A stretch of 64,000 nucleotides of DNA from Methylovorus glucosotrophus (GCF_009858335.1 NZ_VMSE01000001.1:1984001-2048000); one strand, 5' to 3'. Counted from the first letter of the stretch, positions 1-10,176 are shown. Made by a program: numbers and translations. The notes: generated by a model not told the origin, from the sequence alone.

Positions 1-422
1 AGCTCTACCTCAACTGGGATGCGATCAACAACGGCTGGAACCAGTGGGTGCTGGGTTACAATCAGCAAAAACAGGCCGAGTTGCTATCCCGGATTTTTGG
101 CGCGTCTTTTCCATTGTCGCTACTCACGGCATTGTTTATCGCGGTCACGGCACTGGTGCTAGGCCTGATCAGCTGGGTACTGCTGCGTGACAAAACAAGG
201 CGCGACCCGCTGCAACAGGTGTATGCCAGGTTTCTGCGAAAGATGGCGCGCGCAGGTTTGCAGCAAGCACCTGAGGAAGGCGCACAGGATTTCAGCCATC
301 GAGCACAACAGCAGTTGCCCATGCAGGCTGCGCAGATCGCGGCGATTACGGCGCTTTATCTGCAATTGCGTTATGGCCGCCCCTCTAACGCCTCGCTGCA
401 GATGCTGAAGCGCGAGATCAGA

Positions 423-431
<9 letters not shown>
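1..431 (+). CDS. DUF4129 / TgpA-like transglutaminase membrane protein, C-terminal end (partial)
   Basis: The reading frame is open from base 3 and the true start lies left of the window. The visible C-terminus holds the WDAINNGWNQWVLGY-like stretch typical of bacterial transglutaminase-like proteins of the TgpA (DUF3488/DUF4129) family. It is followed by one membrane segment (around bases 105-185) and a cytoplasmic DUF4129 tail rich in Arg and Gln. TgpA-type proteins carry several membrane helices and a periplasmic transglutaminase domain; only the last part is seen here, so the enzyme core cannot be checked. The GTG at base 48 is in frame but interior, and is not a start. The stop codon lies inside the first copy of an imperfect repeat. 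Confidence 0.75.
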
Positions 432-1053
<622 letters not shown>

Positions 1054-1116
1054 CCTGGTTTTATCAGCAGACATGCTCCAACAAAACCTCAGCTTTCACG
1101 CGCAACAGACATAAAA

Positions 1117-1139
1117 AAACCGGCCATTTCGGCCGGTTT
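1117..1139. terminator. bidirectional intrinsic terminator between tadA and the BI-1 gene
   Basis: A perfect 9-bp stem, AAACCGGCC / GGCCGGTTT with loop ATTTC, is preceded by an A-run. It lies between two convergent genes, so it can end transcripts from both. Confidence 0.85.
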
Positions 1140-1169
1140 GATCCGCTTGCCAGCGATCAAGGCAAATCG

Positions 1170-1862
1170 TTAGTCACGGTCACCCAGTACTGCCATCAGA
1201 ATCTGCAGCAGGTTGACGAAGAGGTTGTAGATATCCAGGTAAATCGCCAGTGTAGCCATCACGTAGTTGGTTTCGCCACCATTCACAATGCGGCTAACGT
1301 CATACAGAATGAAGCCGGAGAACAGCAGCACAGCCACGCCAGACAGGGCCAGCGAGAACGCTGGAATCTGGAAGAACATATTGGCCAGGGAAGCAATGAT
1401 GAGCAGCACGATGCCGACCATCAGGAACTTGCCCATGAAGCTGAAATCCTTCTTGGTGGTGGTGGCAATGCCAGCCAGTGTCAGGAAGATAATGCCGGTG
1501 CCGCCTGCGGCAAGACCAATCAGCTGACCGCCATTACGCAGTTGCAGCGCCACTTGCAGGATAGGGCCAAGCATCACGCCCATGAACAGGGTCAGGGCCA
1601 GCAGCAGAATCACACCCAGGCCGCTGTTGCGGTTGGCCTGAATGCCATAGAACAGGCCGAACATGCCAGCCAGTGTGGCCAGCGCGAACATGATGGGGTG
1701 CTGGGCAGCCCAGCTGAAATTCATGCTCATGCCGATGAAGGCACCGATCACGGTGGGGATCATGCTGAGTCCGAGTAGCGCGTAAGTATTGCGCAGTACC
1801 TTGTTGCTATCGGCAACCAGCACTTCGGAATTACGTGCGATCTCATAATTGCTTTGCATCAT
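1170..1862 (-). CDS. Bax inhibitor-1 / YccA family membrane protein
   Basis: A 230-residue integral membrane protein with about seven hydrophobic helices, matching the BI-1 (YccA/YbhL, UPF0005) family. In E. coli YccA modulates the FtsH protease, and some bacterial members are pH-dependent Ca2+ leak channels. The C-terminal half holds the family's conserved aspartates (SGFILYDVSRIVNGGET region and AIYLDIYNLF). The start at 1862 follows a GAGG motif at 7-nt spacing; a second ATG comes straight after it. It is the last gene before the convergent terminator, with a 99-bp AT-rich gap to nagZ that may hold its promoter. Which of the possible BI-1 roles applies cannot be told from sequence. Confidence 0.88.
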   Translation of the reverse strand: MMQSNYEIARNSEVLVADSNKVLRNTYALLGLSMIPTVIGAFIGMSMNFSWAAQHPIMFALATLAGMFGLFYGIQANRNSGLGVILLLALTLFMGVMLGPILQVALQLRNGGQLIGLAAGGTGIIFLTLAGIATTTKKDFSFMGKFLMVGIVLLIIASLANMFFQIPAFSLALSGVAVLLFSGFILYDVSRIVNGGETNYVMATLAIYLDIYNLFVNLLQILMAVLGDRD

Positions 1863-1961
1863 TTGCGTTCCTCATCAAAAAAATCTGTACTTCAATCAAT
1901 TGTTAAGACTAAACAAACATCGGTAAAGTTTCAACCTTGGCATCACATTTAGCACGGCCCA

Positions 1962-3017
1962 TCAGGAAGCCTCGGCGAACATGTCATCCTCATGGATGCC
2001 GATCTGGCTGATGGTATGCACCGCCTCGATATACTCGTGGCTTTCGCGCAGGGCCGTCATGTCAGCCGGATGCAGTTTGCCATGCATGCGGGCGAGCCGT
2101 GCCAGACTGGGTGCCGAAATATTCCACTGAAGATTTTCAAGCAGCTCATCGGCAAGGTCGGGACGGTTGCACAGCAAGGCCATATCACACCCGGCATTCA
2201 GTGCGGCCAGCGCACGCTGGGTAACATTGCCCGCCACCACCGCGCCTTCCATCGACAGATCATCGCTGAAAATCACGCCATTGAACGCCAGACGTTGCCT
2301 CAGGACCTTCTGCAGCCAGCGCTCCGAGAAGCCAGCGGGCTTGTCGTCCACCTTGGGGTAGATCACATGCGCAGGCATGATGGCGGGCAGGCCGTCATCA
2401 ATCATCTGGCGAAAAGGTTGCATGTCGGTAGAGGCAATCTCGTCAAAGCTGCGTTCATCCACCGGAATCGCTACATGGGAATCCGCAGCAATGTAGCCAT
2501 GGCCGGGGAAATGCTTGCCAACTGCCGCCATGCCACCACGTTTGAGGCCTTGCATCAGCGCATACGCGAGCTCGGCAATGGCTTGTGGCTGCATGTGAAA
2601 GGCGCGATCGCCGATTACCTGGCTGACGCCGTAATCCATATCCAGCACTGGCGTAAAGCTGAAATCAATGCCATGGGCACGCAGCTCCACGGCCATCAGC
2701 CAGCCTGCTTCTTCGGCCAGCTGTTTGGCTTTTTTCGGTTGTTTATCCCAGATCTTGCCGAATTCGCGCATGGGCGGAATGCGGGTAAAGCCTTCGCGGA
2801 AACGTTGCACGCGGCCACCCTCATGATCCACCCCTATCAGCAAGGGTGGCTGGCGCACGGCATGAATGCTGGCGGTGAGGGCTTTCAGTTGTGCGGGCGA
2901 CTGGTAGTTGCGGGCGAACAGAATCACCCCGCCCACCAGCGGGTGTTGCAAACGGCGGATGTCGGCGGCGTCCAGTTCGGTGCCAACCACATCCAGCATA
3001 ATCGGGCCTAATGTCAT
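1962..3017 (-). CDS. nagZ: beta-N-acetylhexosaminidase NagZ
   Basis: Cytoplasmic glycoside hydrolase family 3 enzyme that removes N-acetylglucosamine from anhydromuropeptides during cell-wall recycling. The NagZ signature KHFPGHG is at residues 168-174, followed by the DSH loop that carries the catalytic histidine (179-181). The nucleophile aspartate lies in the FSDDLSM motif near residue 252, and the substrate-binding [11 protein letters not shown] segment near residue 62. The length of 351 residues is normal. It follows yhhQ by 24 bases and could be the end of the leftward transcript that also carries the peptide importer and L,D-transpeptidase, which would fit a murein-recycling theme. Confidence 0.95.
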   Translation of the reverse strand: MTLGPIMLDVVGTELDAADIRRLQHPLVGGVILFARNYQSPAQLKALTASIHAVRQPPLLIGVDHEGGRVQRFREGFTRIPPMREFGKIWDKQPKKAKQLAEEAGWLMAVELRAHGIDFSFTPVLDMDYGVSQVIGDRAFHMQPQAIAELAYALMQGLKRGGMAAVGKHFPGHGYIAADSHVAIPVDERSFDEIASTDMQPFRQMIDDGLPAIMPAHVIYPKVDDKPAGFSERWLQKVLRQRLAFNGVIFSDDLSMEGAVVAGNVTQRALAALNAGCDMALLCNRPDLADELLENLQWNISAPSLARLARMHGKLHPADMTALRESHEYIEAVHTISQIGIHEDDMFAEAS

Positions 3018-3041
3018 GGTTTGGTTTTCAAGAGCTTGATG

Positions 3042-3752
3042 TTAAGTGTCGGTTTTCAGGGCAAACGGATTGAAATCGGTATGGCGGTCGTAGTAATCCT
3101 CGTTTTCGGCACGCTTGAGCCAGGCCACCACTTTGTATGTCACCGGGGTAAATACCACCTCCACGCCGACCTTGGCTACAAATTGCGCCAGCATCACCAG
3201 CGGCAGCTTGTCATCGGGGATCACCCCGCTACCGTAAAACGCCAGGGGATAAAACAGCGCCGAGTCCACGCCTTCACCAAAAATGGTAGAACCTATGGTG
3301 CGCATCCACAGCCAGCGTCCGGCGGTCATGACTTTCATTTTCGCCATGATGTAGGAATTCACAAACTCGCCTGCAGCAAAGGCTACCAGCGAAGCCAGCG
3401 ATACGCGCCAGGCCGAGCCGAAGGCCACTTCATAGGCTTCCTGGTTATGCCAGAACGGCGCGGCCGGCAAGGCGACGATCATCCACGCCATGAACGAGGC
3501 AAAGGCGAGGCCAGCAAATCCGGCCCAGATGACTTTGCGTGAACGGGAATAGCCGTAAACCTCGGTCAGGATATCGCCAAAAATGAAGGAAATAGGGAAA
3601 AACAGCAGGCCCGCGCCGAAGGTCAGCGTACCCAGCACCGGTACCTCGATCTGCGAAATCTTGGCCGGGCCAATCAGATTGGAGCAGACCAGCACGGTGA
3701 CAAAAGCAGCCATCATGAGGTCGTAATAGCGGTAGCTACGCGTTGTCTGCAC
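3042..3752 (-). CDS. yhhQ: queuosine precursor transporter YhhQ (VUT / DUF165 family)
   Basis: A six-helix inner-membrane protein of 236 residues matching YhhQ, which in E. coli imports preQ0/preQ1 for queuosine tRNA modification. The IFGDILTEVYGYSRSRKVIW segment near residue 60 is the family hallmark, and the second half carries the conserved NSYIMAKMKV and GEGVDSALFYP stretches. The only start long enough is GTG at 3752, with a weak ribosome-binding site. It sits between the peptide ABC permease gene (51 bases upstream) and nagZ (24 bases downstream). The close spacing suggests co-transcription, although no functional link with its neighbours is obvious. Confidence 0.9.
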   Translation of the reverse strand: MQTTRSYRYYDLMMAAFVTVLVCSNLIGPAKISQIEVPVLGTLTFGAGLLFFPISFIFGDILTEVYGYSRSRKVIWAGFAGLAFASFMAWMIVALPAAPFWHNQEAYEVAFGSAWRVSLASLVAFAAGEFVNSYIMAKMKVMTAGRWLWMRTIGSTIFGEGVDSALFYPLAFYGSGVIPDDKLPLVMLAQFVAKVGVEVVFTPVTYKVVAWLKRAENEDYYDRHTDFNPFALKTDT

Positions 3753-3803
3753 GGGGAAGTAAGTTTTGGAAAGCGATGCCGGAATAGTAGCAGCTTTTTC
3801 CGC

Positions 3804-4592
3804 TTATGCCCGCTTCACATCCCAATGGTCACGCAGGCGATCGCCGAGCAGATTGATCGCCAGCACCAGCGACATCAGGCTGATGCCAGTAGCCAGCACG
3901 TAATGCGGCGCCACCAGCAGATAGCGTACGCCATCGCGCAACATGCTGCCCCAGGAGGCCTGCGGTGCCTGCACACCCAGCCCGAGGAAGGACAGGCTCG
4001 CCTCCGCAATTACCAGGCCCGCCATGCTGTAGGTGGCCTCCACCACCAGCGGTGCCGCCAGCAAAGGCAGCATGTGGTGCCGCATCAATCGCCAGGGGCT
4101 GGCGCCAAGCGCTTCCGAGGCCTGCACGTGCTGGCGTTGGCGCAGCGAGAGCGCCTGCGCCCGGGTCAGGCGCGCATAGCCCACCCACGAGGTCATGCAC
4201 AAGGCCAGCAACAAATTGTTCAGGCCGGGGCCGAGCACGGCGGCAAAGGCAATCGCCAGCAGCATGCCGGGGAATGCGAGAAAGATATCGGTGATGCGCA
4301 TCAGCAGGCGATCCAGCCAGCCGCCATAAAATCCGGCCAGCAAGCCGAGCACGGTGCCTATCGACAAGGTAATCAGCGTAACGGCCCCTACCACCAGCAG
4401 CGACACCCCTGCCCCACTGAGCAAACGCGCCAGTATGTTGCGGCCAAGATCATCGTAGCCCAGCCAGGCATGCTGATCGGCGGCGGCCAGGATATGTTCG
4501 AGGCGAATATGGTCGGGCTGCAGATCCAACATCGCTGCCAGCACCACGGCGGCCAGCCAGAACAGTATCACCAGTGCAGGCAGTTGCTTCAT
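3804..4592 (-). CDS. peptide-type ABC transporter permease, DppC/OppC-like
   Basis: Inner-membrane permease of the binding-protein-dependent dipeptide/oligopeptide/nickel class, 262 residues. It has an N-terminal anchor helix, then the BPD_transp_1 core with the EAA loop (EALGASPWRLMRHHMLP) that docks the ATPase, and the family's C-terminal LSFLGLGVQAPQASWGSML signature. The ATG at 4592 overlaps the stop of the DppB-like gene as ATGA, showing translational coupling. The frame stays open to 5039 but that stretch is antisense-like sequence over the DppB gene, so the longer start is rejected. No ATPase gene lies nearby; the transporter must borrow one. Confidence 0.92.
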   Translation of the reverse strand: MKQLPALVILFWLAAVVLAAMLDLQPDHIRLEHILAAADQHAWLGYDDLGRNILARLLSGAGVSLLVVGAVTLITLSIGTVLGLLAGFYGGWLDRLLMRITDIFLAFPGMLLAIAFAAVLGPGLNNLLLALCMTSWVGYARLTRAQALSLRQRQHVQASEALGASPWRLMRHHMLPLLAAPLVVEATYSMAGLVIAEASLSFLGLGVQAPQASWGSMLRDGVRYLLVAPHYVLATGISLMSLVLAINLLGDRLRDHWDVKRA

Positions 4593-5509
4593 GTCAGGCG
4601 CACGCGCGGATCCAGCCGCTGATAGGCAATATCGGTGCAGAGGTTCACCAGCACATAGGTCAGCGCAATCACCAGTACACAGGCCTGGGTCACCGGGTAA
4701 TCGCGTTTTTCGATGGACTCCACCAGCAGACGGCCCAGACCATCCCAGCCAAACACGGTTTCTGTAATCACTGTGCCTGCCAGCAGGCTGCCCATTTGCA
4801 GGCCAACCACCGTCACTACCGGCAGCAGGGCAGCACGCAACGCATGGCGCAGGATGACATGCGACTCGCTCAGGCCTTTGGCCCGTGCCGTGCGGACGAA
4901 ATCTTCGCTCAGCACTTCCAGCAGGCTGGCGCGTGTCATGCGGGTCAGGATGGCACTCAAGCCAAAGCCCAGTGTCAGGGCAGGCAGAATGATGGCAGAA
5001 GCGGGCGTCATGCCACTGATAGGCAGCCAGCCCAGCCACAGGCCAAACAGCAGCATGAGCAAAGGCCCCAGCCAGAAATGCGGCATGGCCGATAATGACA
5101 GGCTGAACAAGGTTGCCACGGTATCAGGCCATTGCCGGGCGCGGAGCGCGGCGATGATGCCGAGCGGCAGCCCCACCAGCAGGGCGATCAGCAAGGCAAG
5201 AATGGCAAGCCTGAGCGTCGCGGGCAGGCGCTCCGCCAGCAGGCTGCTCACGGCCTGCCCGCTATGAATGGAGCGCCCGAAATCGCCATGGGCAAGATGT
5301 TTGAGGTATTGCACGAACTGCACTGGCAAGGACTGATCCAGCCCCAGTTCAGCCCGCAGCTGGGCACGGTCTGCCACGGCGGCAGACTCGCCCAGCATGA
5401 CATCCACCGGATCGCCCGGCACCAGATGCAACAGCAAAAAAGTCAGCAGCAGCACGCCAAACACGACCGGCAGCACGCCCCACAATCGCTTAATCACGCG
5501 CCGTATCAT
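4589..5509 (-). CDS. peptide-type ABC transporter permease, DppB/OppB-like
   Basis: Partner permease of the DppC-like protein, 306 residues. It begins with the standard DppB-type N-terminus (RRVIKRLWGVLPVVFGV, then LLHLVPGDPVD). It contains the EAA motif (RTARAKGLSESHVILRHALR) and the ETVFGWDGLGRLLVESI signature near the C-terminus. The start was set at ATG 5509 by family length. That start lies 20 bases inside the end of the L,D-transpeptidase gene, so the two are tightly coupled. The reading frame remains open further upstream to 5632, but that part is only a shadow of the transpeptidase gene. Confidence 0.92.
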   Translation of the reverse strand: MIRRVIKRLWGVLPVVFGVLLLTFLLLHLVPGDPVDVMLGESAAVADRAQLRAELGLDQSLPVQFVQYLKHLAHGDFGRSIHSGQAVSSLLAERLPATLRLAILALLIALLVGLPLGIIAALRARQWPDTVATLFSLSLSAMPHFWLGPLLMLLFGLWLGWLPISGMTPASAIILPALTLGFGLSAILTRMTRASLLEVLSEDFVRTARAKGLSESHVILRHALRAALLPVVTVVGLQMGSLLAGTVITETVFGWDGLGRLLVESIEKRDYPVTQACVLVIALTYVLVNLCTDIAYQRLDPRVRLT

Positions 5510-5984
5510 CCTCAAGCCATACGGGTGTTCCCACCGGTACCAGATCAAACAGTGCGATGACATCCGTATTGCGCATGCGCACGCAACCATGCGAAGCCGC
5601 CACCCCCATGAGTTCGGTATCGGGCGTGCCATGAATGTAGATGTAGCGCTGCATGCTATCGACCTGCCCCAGCCGGTTGAAGCCAGGCTCGCAGCCGGAA
5701 AGCCAGAGTATGCGGGTCAATATCCAGTCGCGTCCCGGATAGTGGGCGGCCAGTTCAGGCGTCCAGATTTCCCCTGTGGGGCGACGGCCACGAAACACGG
5801 TATAAGGCGCTGCGTCCGCGCCTATCTTGGCCCGTACGATATGCGCGCCACGCGGCGTGCATCCGCTATCTTTCTGCTCGCCTGGGCCATTCAGCGCGGT
5901 AGAAACGGCATAGCTCGCCAGCAGTGCACCATCGTCACCCAGCACATCAAGCTGTTGCTTTTTAAAGGAAATATTAATCTGCAT
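5490..5984 (-). CDS. YkuD-family L,D-transpeptidase, no signal peptide visible
   Basis: A 164-residue YkuD domain protein. The catalytic motif HG...SHGCVRMRN is intact (YIYIHGTP near 116, SHGCVRMRN near 132, nucleophile Cys about 135). Such enzymes form 3-3 crosslinks in peptidoglycan or attach lipoproteins. The N-terminus (MQINISFKKQQLDVL) reads straight into the YkuD domain and has no signal peptide, which is characteristic of the ErfK-like short form; cytoplasmic members may act as L,D-carboxypeptidases. It overlaps the binding-protein gene by 11 bases and the DppB gene by 20, so it is part of the ABC operon. A role in processing imported murein peptides is inference. Confidence 0.88.
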   Translation of the reverse strand: MQINISFKKQQLDVLGDDGALLASYAVSTALNGPGEQKDSGCTPRGAHIVRAKIGADAAPYTVFRGRRPTGEIWTPELAAHYPGRDWILTRILWLSGCEPGFNRLGQVDSMQRYIYIHGTPDTELMGVAASHGCVRMRNTDVIALFDLVPVGTPVWLEDDTARD

Positions 5985-7431
5985 GGTCGTTTTTACTGTT
6001 CCGCGTTAGCGTGATGAGGCCATCCCAATTACCGTCGGCTGCCAGCGTGTAATGGTACAGGCCACGCCGCATGGCGACAAACTGCCCTTCGTACCATAGC
6101 GGCACATACGGCAGCAGTGCATGAATGCGCTGAGTGGCCGCGGGCCAGTTGCGCTGGACTATCAGGGCATCCAGCCCGGCATCATGCAACCGCCCACGGT
6201 TGGCGCCGAGCGGCGGCACGCTGGCCGAATGAAACGCCAGCCGGTAAATATCCGGCGTGCGGATACCCACCCAGTTGAGGCTGTACATCTGAAAATGACC
6301 CTGGCGGATATCATCAAAAAATGTGCCCCAGTCCAGGCTGCGTATCTGCAAATCGATACCCGCCTCGCGCATTTGCGCCTGCAGTATGGTGGCTAGCCGC
6401 ACGCGTTGGGCATCGGTGGAGGTCTTGTAAACCAGCGTCAGCGGCAGGTGCACCCCGGCTTCCTGCAACAGCTGACGCGCCAATTGCGGATCATGCGCAT
6501 ACGGCGTCAGGCTGGCATTGCCAGCCCAGTGCTCGGGCGGCAAGATGGCACCTGCCAGACGGCTATCCGGCACCAGGGCCAGACGCACGATGACAGGCCG
6601 ATCAATAGCATGGGCAATGGCCTGACGTACCTTGGGGTTGGCAAGCAGCGGGTCTTGCAGATTAAAGCCGATATACGAAAAATTGGCGCCCTGCGTATGT
6701 TCCACCTTGAGCGCTGGCTGAGTTTGCAGATACACCAGCAGCTCGGGCGGCAGATCGCCCGCCAGCAGGTCAATTTCACCGCGCACCAGCTTCAGCACGC
6801 GCACGGTCGGGTCTTTCACCTCTTCCAGCACATAGCGCTGCCCGTCAGACCAACGTTGCAATACGAGTGGACCGCGCCAACTCACAAAGGCAAGAGGTCC
6901 GCTGCCCACAGGCTGGCGGCTGAAATCATGCCCGGCGGCAATGAGGTGCGCAGGCAAAATGCCGATGATGAGCCGCGCTGGAAATTCCGGGTCTGCCGCA
7001 TCCAGCGTGAAATCCACCGTATCATCATCCACGGCCCATACCTTGCGGATATGGGAAAACTCGGCGGCCAGCGGGCTGGCGCCAGGCTTGAGCATGGACT
7101 GATAGGTCGCGACGACATCATGGGCGGTCATGGCACTGCCATCATGAAATCGCGGCACAGGTTTCAGCAAATGAAAGCGGTAGTGATCAGAGGCCAGTTG
7201 TTGCCAGTGGGCCAGCGCCGGTTGCGGGAGGGCATGGGCATCAAAGCGCACCAGGGCTTGGTAAAGCAGGCGATTGACGCGGGCAGAGGCTGCATCCGTC
7301 GCCATGCGGGGGTCCAGATTCACCGGCGCCTGCGCCAGCCCCATGTGCAAGGCGGTATCGGGGGCAGACGGCGTGCAACTGCTGAGCACCAGCGCCAAGC
7401 CCAGCCACCAAGCGCTTAAATACCTATGCAA
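5974..7431 (-). CDS. extracellular peptide-binding lipoprotein of an ABC importer (SBP_bac_5)
   Basis: A 485-residue solute-binding protein of the family 5 (OppA/DppA/MppA/NikA) type. The N-terminus is a lipoprotein signal ending in the lipobox LSSC, so the mature protein is tethered to a membrane by its Cys. The family signature is visible near residues 80-110 (FHLLKPVPRFHDGSAMTAHDVV). The reading frame starts at TTG 7431 behind an AAAGGGA motif; no in-frame ATG fits. It heads a leftward set of binding protein, L,D-transpeptidase and two permeases. Ligand is unknown. The neighbouring transpeptidase and nagZ make a murein peptide plausible, but dipeptides or haem are also possible in this family. 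Confidence 0.88.
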   Translation of the reverse strand: MHRYLSAWWLGLALVLSSCTPSAPDTALHMGLAQAPVNLDPRMATDAASARVNRLLYQALVRFDAHALPQPALAHWQQLASDHYRFHLLKPVPRFHDGSAMTAHDVVATYQSMLKPGASPLAAEFSHIRKVWAVDDDTVDFTLDAADPEFPARLIIGILPAHLIAAGHDFSRQPVGSGPLAFVSWRGPLVLQRWSDGQRYVLEEVKDPTVRVLKLVRGEIDLLAGDLPPELLVYLQTQPALKVEHTQGANFSYIGFNLQDPLLANPKVRQAIAHAIDRPVIVRLALVPDSRLAGAILPPEHWAGNASLTPYAHDPQLARQLLQEAGVHLPLTLVYKTSTDAQRVRLATILQAQMREAGIDLQIRSLDWGTFFDDIRQGHFQMYSLNWVGIRTPDIYRLAFHSASVPPLGANRGRLHDAGLDALIVQRNWPAATQRIHALLPYVPLWYEGQFVAMRRGLYHYTLAADGNWDGLITLTRNSKNDHAD

Positions 7432-7621
7432 GCGTCATTCCCTTTCCCGTCATTGTCGATTCCCGCTGCCTGGCATTCTATTACATTTAGGGAGTATTGC
7501 TTTTTTATACGCCTGTAGCAGACTAGCGCGTTGATGCAGGCAACATATCCTGCCGCGCTGCAGTCTGATGGCATGTCGGGCCGCCATGGCGCTGTCCTTT
7601 TCCCAATCTTCAGGAGATGAA

Positions 7622-8224
7622 ATGAATCCCAAGCAAACGGCATTGGTAATGATTGAATTTCAGAATGACTTTACGTCCGAAGGCGGCAGCCTGCATGGCG
7701 CGGTAAGCGGTGTCATGGCACAGAACAACATGCTGGCGAATACCGTGGATACCGTGAATCAGGCGCGTGCAAAGGGCGTTACCATCGTCCATGTGCCCAT
7801 CAGTTTTACGCCGGACTACCGTGAGCTGCCCAGCGCGCCCTACGGCATTCTCAAGGGCGTAGTGGATAGCCAGTCTTTTCGCAAAGGCACCTGGGGCGCC
7901 GAGATTGTGGATGTGCTGACACCTGCTGAAGGCGACATCATCGTGGAAGGCAAGCGCGGCCTGTGCGGGTTTGCCAGCACCAATCTGGACTTTGTCCTGC
8001 GCAGCCGCGGCATACAACACGTGGCACTGGCAGGCTTCCTCACCAATTGCTGTGTGGAGTCCACCATGCGTACCGCTTACGAACTGGGCTACCAGGTGAT
8101 TACCCTGGGCGATTGCACCGCCACCTTGAGCCCGGAAGAACAGGAAATGGCGATTGCCAAAAACTTCCCCATGTTTTCCGTTCCCATGGATCACAAGGGC
8201 TTCCTCGCCACATTACAGGGTTGA
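7622..8224 (+). CDS. isochorismatase-family cysteine hydrolase
   Basis: A 200-residue alpha/beta hydrolase of the isochorismatase-like superfamily, whose members include N-carbamoylsarcosine amidase, nicotinamidase, ureidoacrylate and biuret hydrolases. The catalytic triad is recognisable: Asp in MIEFQNDF near residue 14, Lys in VEGKRG near 110, and the nucleophile Cys in LTNCCVESTMRTAYELGY near 142. The ATG at 7622 is preceded by a perfect AGGAG (7612-7616) at 5-nt spacing; the upstream in-frame start at 7568 lacks one. The substrate cannot be fixed from sequence. It is divergent from the peptide-importer operon across a 190-bp gap and runs into a GNAT gene six bases after its stop. Confidence 0.88.
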   Translation: MNPKQTALVMIEFQNDFTSEGGSLHGAVSGVMAQNNMLANTVDTVNQARAKGVTIVHVPISFTPDYRELPSAPYGILKGVVDSQSFRKGTWGAEIVDVLTPAEGDIIVEGKRGLCGFASTNLDFVLRSRGIQHVALAGFLTNCCVESTMRTAYELGYQVITLGDCTATLSPEEQEMAIAKNFPMFSVPMDHKGFLATLQG

Positions 8225-8230
8225 TGCCAT

Positions 8231-8755
8231 TTGAGTACGTTGCATTTCAGGGTGGCCGACACCGCCGATATTCCCGCCCTGGCGGTACTGGTCAACAGCG
8301 CTTATCGCGGTGAATCAAGCCGCCGTGGCTGGACCACCGAGGCTGACATACTGGGCGGGCAACGTACGGATGCCGGGGAATTGTCCGAGCTGATCGCGGC
8401 ACCAGCCTCGTATATTCTCTTGGCCGAGCAGGCCGGGCAGATCATCGCCTCCATCCATCTTAACCAGACGGCAAGCCAGTCAGCCTATGTGGGCATGCTG
8501 GCCGTGGAGCCGGGCTTGCAGCAGCGCGGCACTGGCCGCGCCCTGCTCACGCACGCCGAGCAAACCGCGCGCCAAGGCTGGCAAGCCAACGAGATCTTCA
8601 TGACGGTGATCACCCTGCGCACCAGCCTGATTGCCTATTACGAGCGTCTGGGCTACCAGCGCACCGGCAAGCTGCAACCCTTCCCCGATGATCCGCGCTA
8701 CGGCCTGCAAAAAGTACCGGGGCTGATGCTGGAAACGCTGACCAAGCGCTTTTAG
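8231..8755 (+). CDS. GNAT family N-acetyltransferase
   Basis: A 174-residue Gcn5-related acetyltransferase of unknown substrate. The acetyl-CoA binding motif A is visible in VGMLAVEPGLQQRGTGRALLTHAE, with the Q/RxxGxG/A loop as QQRGTG near residue 95, and motif B in LIAYYERLGYQRTG. The start is a TTG at 8231. This is forced: the frame is the same as that of the upstream isochorismatase gene, whose TGA stop sits six bases earlier, and no other start exists before the conserved domain. The two genes are probably one transcript. Confidence 0.85.
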   Translation: MSTLHFRVADTADIPALAVLVNSAYRGESSRRGWTTEADILGGQRTDAGELSELIAAPASYILLAEQAGQIIASIHLNQTASQSAYVGMLAVEPGLQQRGTGRALLTHAEQTARQGWQANEIFMTVITLRTSLIAYYERLGYQRTGKLQPFPDDPRYGLQKVPGLMLETLTKRF

Positions 8756-8811
8756 CTTAATCAGGCGCTTGGTCAGGCCTGAAAAGCATGGCCAGACGCA
8801 GGTATCCGACG

Positions 8812-10176
8812 TCAGACGGGAGTCTGGATTTTTTCAAACAGTGCGATCGATTCCACATGCGAGGTATGGGGAAACATATTGATCACGCCTGCAGCCAGCA
8901 GACGATAGCCCTTGAGGTTGACCAGCACACCCGCATCGCGCGCCAGCGTCGCCGGATTGCACGAGACATACACGATGCGCTCAGGCCCGGCCACCTTGGG
9001 GGCGACTGGCATGGCGCCATCCTCGCCGCGGCCGACATCCGCCAGCGACTTGATCAGTTCCAGTGCGCCATCGCGCGGTGGATCAATCAGCCATTTGTCG
9101 AAGTAGCCCAGCGATTGCAGCGCTTCCGGCGTCATTTTGAACAGATCGGCCTCGCGATATTCCACCTGATCGGCCAAGCCATTCAGACTGGCGCTTTCCA
9201 CCGCACGCGCCACCAGCGCGGCTGAGCCTTCCATGCCCAGCACGGTCGCGCCGCTGCGTGCGATAGGCAAAGTAAAGTTGCCCAGGCCACAGAAGAAATC
9301 GGCAATACGATCTTGCGGCTGGGCGCCGAGCAATTGCATGGCACGGCGCAACATGACGCGATTGATATGCGGGTTTACCTGGGTGAATTCAGTCGGCTTG
9401 AACGGATAGGTCAGCTGGAATTCCGGCAGCGAATAAGTCAGCGCCGGACCGTTCAATGGATAAAACGGCATAACGGTATCCGGCCCCTTGGTCTGGGTCC
9501 ATATCTGCACCCCATGCGTATCGGCAAACGCCTTGAGAATGGGACCATCTTCGGGCCGCAATGCCTCGAGTATGCGCAACACCAGCACGGTGGCCTGCTC
9601 GCCCACCGCCACTTCAATCTGCGGCAGGCGCTCGCGCACGCTCAGTTGCGCGATCATGTGCTGCAAGGGCACGATCAATGCCGACACGTGCGGAGGCAAG
9701 ACTTCGCAGCTATCCATATGCGCCACAAAGCTACTGGCTTTTTCATTGAAGCCAACCAGCACACCGCCTTTTTTCGGCACATGGCGCACGCGCAGCCGGG
9801 CCTTGTGACGATAGCCCCATGCCGGGCCGTAGATAGGTGGCAGCATGGTTTCGGCCTTCACCTTGCCGATATGCCAGAGATTGCCTTCCAGCAGCCGCTG
9901 CTTGGCCGCCACTTGCCCGGAGAAGTCCAGATGTTGCAGGGCACAGCCACCGCAATAGCCAAAATGCGGGCATTTGGGCGTGGTTCTGAGGTTGGATGGC
10001 TGCAAGACCTCCACCACATCCGCCACCTCGTAGCTGGATTTGCGGCGATGCGATTTGTAGGTCACCTGCTCGCTCGGCAGCGCACCGTCAATGAAAATGG
10101 TTTTGCCGTCCACATGGGCGACACCGCGCCCTTCCTGATCCAGCGACTCAATAAATGCAATAGTAGAATTTTCCAT
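8812..10176 (-). CDS. rlmD: 23S rRNA (uracil-1939-C5)-methyltransferase RlmD
   Basis: SAM-dependent methyltransferase that makes m5U1939 in 23S rRNA. It has an N-terminal TRAM-like domain (residues 1-60). A 4Fe-4S cluster set follows at Cys69, Cys75 and Cys78 ([10 protein letters not shown]), with a fourth Cys near 155 (DSCEV). The SAM domain has [12 protein letters not shown], and the nucleophile Cys sits in [11 protein letters not shown]. The length of 454 residues is usual. The frame continues open to 11370, but that extension is antisense to the AraC gene and is not coding. ATG 10176 is chosen; ATG 10185, three codons earlier, is equally possible. Confidence 0.95.
   Translation of the reverse strand: MENSTIAFIESLDQEGRGVAHVDGKTIFIDGALPSEQVTYKSHRRKSSYEVADVVEVLQPSNLRTTPKCPHFGYCGGCALQHLDFSGQVAAKQRLLEGNLWHIGKVKAETMLPPIYGPAWGYRHKARLRVRHVPKKGGVLVGFNEKASSFVAHMDSCEVLPPHVSALIVPLQHMIAQLSVRERLPQIEVAVGEQATVLVLRILEALRPEDGPILKAFADTHGVQIWTQTKGPDTVMPFYPLNGPALTYSLPEFQLTYPFKPTEFTQVNPHINRVMLRRAMQLLGAQPQDRIADFFCGLGNFTLPIARSGATVLGMEGSAALVARAVESASLNGLADQVEYREADLFKMTPEALQSLGYFDKWLIDPPRDGALELIKSLADVGRGEDGAMPVAPKVAGPERIVYVSCNPATLARDAGVLVNLKGYRLLAAGVINMFPHTSHVESIALFEKIQTPV

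Noticed and set aside
3804..5039. A 411-residue DppC with a long N-terminal extension
   Set aside because: The extra residues overlap the DppB gene in another frame, are low in hydrophobicity and unlike the family; ATG 4592 gives the normal start and an ATGA overlap.
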